Origin: an uncultured Emticicia sp.
GTDB taxonomy: Bacteria > Bacteroidota > Bacteroidia > Cytophagales > Spirosomataceae
Direction: 5' to 3'
Assembly (NCBI RefSeq): GCF_937903345.1
Contig: NZ_CALCZQ010000024.1
Location: 1 to 24,350 of the forward strand
DNA: 24,350 bases
The notes beneath the pieces are model-generated. The model searched no databases. It had not been told where the DNA came from and worked only from the letters and a program-made list of their open reading frames with translations. The translations under genes were made by a program, and so were the position numbers. Of the stretch, positions 22,811 through 24,350 are shown in pieces. Numbering within the stretch: position 1 is the first letter of the stretch; each line of letters starts with the position of its first letter.

Positions 22811-24350
22811 ATGAAAAGTTTTTTTATAAAAAGTTTATTCTTTGTTGTAATGTCTATTCTTTTTCTTACAAAAAGTATAGAAACAAATGCAAAATATAAT
22901 TTAGGTATAGATAACCTAGCTAAAAAGTACGATTTAAAAAAAGCTACTCGAAAAGCTTCATCATCTACTCTTGCAGGTTTGCCTGATCTTTCTTTAACAC
23001 AATCTGTGAATACTAAGACAGCGTTGAGTGGCAATAACGTAACATTTACACTTACTTTGACTAATGATGGTAAAACCGATGTTTCAGGCGTTGTCGTAAC
23101 GGATAATTTACCAGGTGGTGTAACATTGGTAAGTGCAACTCCAAGTGCAGGAACAACCAATTTGGTAGGTAATACTCTTACATGGCAAGTAGGGAATTTG
23201 AGTGCATCAAGTTCTGGCTTAACATTGGCAGTGGTTCTTACATTAAATAACTCTGGTGTTTTTTATAATTTTGCTGAAATATCAGCAATGAATGAAACGG
23301 ATATTGATAGTACACCTAATAATAAATTATTTTCTGAAGATGATAATGCTAGTTCTTGCACAAGTGTATCTTATAAATACTGTGTAGGCGAACAAATAGA
23401 AATAAATGCGAGTGCAGAAGCAGGATATAGCAATTATCAATGGTACAAAAATGAAGTATTGATAGCTGGAGCTATTTCTCAAACGTACACAATAACTAGT
23501 GTGGGAAGTTATACTTTTACAGCCGATGTTCCAGCGGGAAGTTCGAGTTGTAGCGGTTCATTGTGTTGTCCAATAGTTGTTGAGAATTATCCTGCGATAA
23601 GTTTGACAGGTACAGCCACACACCCAACTTGTGCTGTTGCTAATGGAAGTGTGGTATTGACCTTAACTGGTGGCGTGAGTCCCGTTACATATAGTAAAGA
23701 TGGAATAACGTTTGTTTCAACCAATAGTTTTTCAAACTTAGAAGCAGGTGTTTATACATTTACAGTCAAAGATGGCAATGGTTGTACAGCCACAACAAGT
23801 ATAACATTACAATCAATTGCTGGTCCTAATATAGTAGCTGGAACAGTAATTCAACCAAGTTGTAATTTAAGTAATGGAAGTGTAACAGTAAATGGAACAG
23901 GTGGTAGTGGCATACTTACGTATAGTGTGGATAATGGAGTTTATGGAAATGCAAATATATTTAACAACTTATCAGCAGGTTTACATAGATTTACAGTCAA
24001 AGATGGCAATGGTTGTATCGGCACGTTAGAACAGACTTTATCAAATCAAGGCAGTACTGTAAGTTTACAAAACAGCGTTTCCTGTAATGATTTAGGAAAT
24101 GCTACCGTAAGTTTATCCGCAAGTGGAGGTACAAGTCCTTATCAATATAGTGATGGAACGGGATTTTTTAATAACAATGTATTTTCAAAGGTATTAACGG
24201 GAACATATACATTTACAGCCAAAGATGCTAATGGATGCACAGCAACCGCAACAGCTACTATTAGTTGCAATGCTACCTGTACAAGTGTACCTTACAAATA
24301 CTGTGTAGGCGAACAAATAGAAATAAATGCGAGTGCAGAAGCAGGATATA
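22811..24350 (+). CDS. Large secreted adhesin with DUF11 and SprB-type repeats, 3' end beyond the window
   Basis: Partial: 513 residues are visible with no stop before the window edge. A signal peptide (MKSFFIKSLFFVVMSILFLT, cleavage near TNAK) is followed by a DUF11 domain (about 58-170: DLSLTQSVNTKTALSGNNVT, VVVTDNLPGGV). Next is an Ig-like unit (about 183-255: CTSVSYKYCVGEQIEI, YQWYKN). At least three SprB-type repeats follow (about 262-490), with signatures GGVSPVTYSKDG, LEAGVYTFTVKDGNGCTA, GGTSPYQYSDG and GTYTFTAKDANGCTA. The Ig-like unit then starts again at the window edge. Known: SprB repeats occur in gliding-motility adhesins and other T9SS-exported surface proteins. The full protein is probably much longer. 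It is the first gene after conserved block copy B, which suggests co-regulation with the six-gene operon. Confidence 0.88.
   Translation, partial: MKSFFIKSLFFVVMSILFLTKSIETNAKYNLGIDNLAKKYDLKKATRKASSSTLAGLPDLSLTQSVNTKTALSGNNVTFTLTLTNDGKTDVSGVVVTDNLPGGVTLVSATPSAGTTNLVGNTLTWQVGNLSASSSGLTLAVVLTLNNSGVFYNFAEISAMNETDIDSTPNNKLFSEDDNASSCTSVSYKYCVGEQIEINASAEAGYSNYQWYKNEVLIAGAISQTYTITSVGSYTFTADVPAGSSSCSGSLCCPIVVENYPAISLTGTATHPTCAVANGSVVLTLTGGVSPVTYSKDGITFVSTNSFSNLEAGVYTFTVKDGNGCTATTSITLQSIAGPNIVAGTVIQPSCNLSNGSVTVNGTGGSGILTYSVDNGVYGNANIFNNLSAGLHRFTVKDGNGCIGTLEQTLSNQGSTVSLQNSVSCNDLGNATVSLSASGGTSPYQYSDGTGFFNNNVFSKVLTGTYTFTAKDANGCTATATATISCNATCTSVPYKYCVGEQIEINASAEAGY
23357..24350 (+). repeat. Start of a 921-bp repeated adhesin cassette
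   Basis: About 70 bases around 23358-23430 recur at 24279-24350, cut by the window end. From 23378 and 24299 they are identical up to the edge. The offset is 921 bases, exactly 307 codons. The repeating unit would contain the Ig-like domain plus three SprB-type repeats, so several cassettes may follow outside the window. Confidence 0.85.

Noticed and set aside
22807..23160. 117-codon minus-strand frame
   Set aside because: Antisense to the signal peptide and DUF11 domain of the partial adhesin gene, which has clear protein features on the plus strand.

Overview
The window looks like an AT-rich Bacteroidota chromosome, most likely a Cytophagales-type gliding or surface-adhesive bacterium. The evidence is a C-terminal type IX secretion (T9SS) sorting domain, SprB-type and DUF11-type repeats in very large secreted proteins, LytTR-type signalling, and the absence of strong Shine-Dalgarno sequences. 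No tRNA, rRNA, CRISPR array or intact insertion sequence was seen.

Left part (1-7300): two tandem paralogous histidine kinases read leftwards. One has a signal peptide, a TPR-like sensor and a coiled coil. The other keeps only membrane helices and the same 211-residue kinase core. The duplication also carries the 3' flank and terminator hairpin. A LytTR response regulator is divergent from the larger kinase and probably its partner. An AraC-family regulator follows, with a likely direct-repeat operator in front of it. Next comes a GC-rich 16-bp minisatellite and a small membrane-anchored protein gene whose 5' end is knocked out of frame in a T6 run.

Middle (7274-9141): about 1.9 kb with no convincing gene. 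It contains a decayed coding remnant and a ~390-bp non-coding block that recurs upstream of the next surface-protein locus.

Right part (9142-21288): a six-gene, same-strand operon of secreted proteins. Genes 1-3 are large Ig-like/DUF11/cadherin-like mosaics with recently duplicated modules. Gene 3 ends in a Bacteroidota C-terminal domain with two dockerin-like Asx-rich segments. Genes 4 and 6 share a cohesin-like beta-sandwich; gene 6 adds the only recognisable T9SS sorting domain in the operon. Gene 5 is a two-repeat secreted protein. I infer a surface complex in which genes 4 and 6 provide docking modules and gene 6 the surface anchor. This is a hypothesis. A terminator hairpin between genes 3 and 4 may set stoichiometry.

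Far right (22811-24350): the start of a second large adhesin (DUF11 plus SprB repeats), cut by the window edge. It is preceded by the second copy of the conserved non-coding block, suggesting shared control of the two loci.
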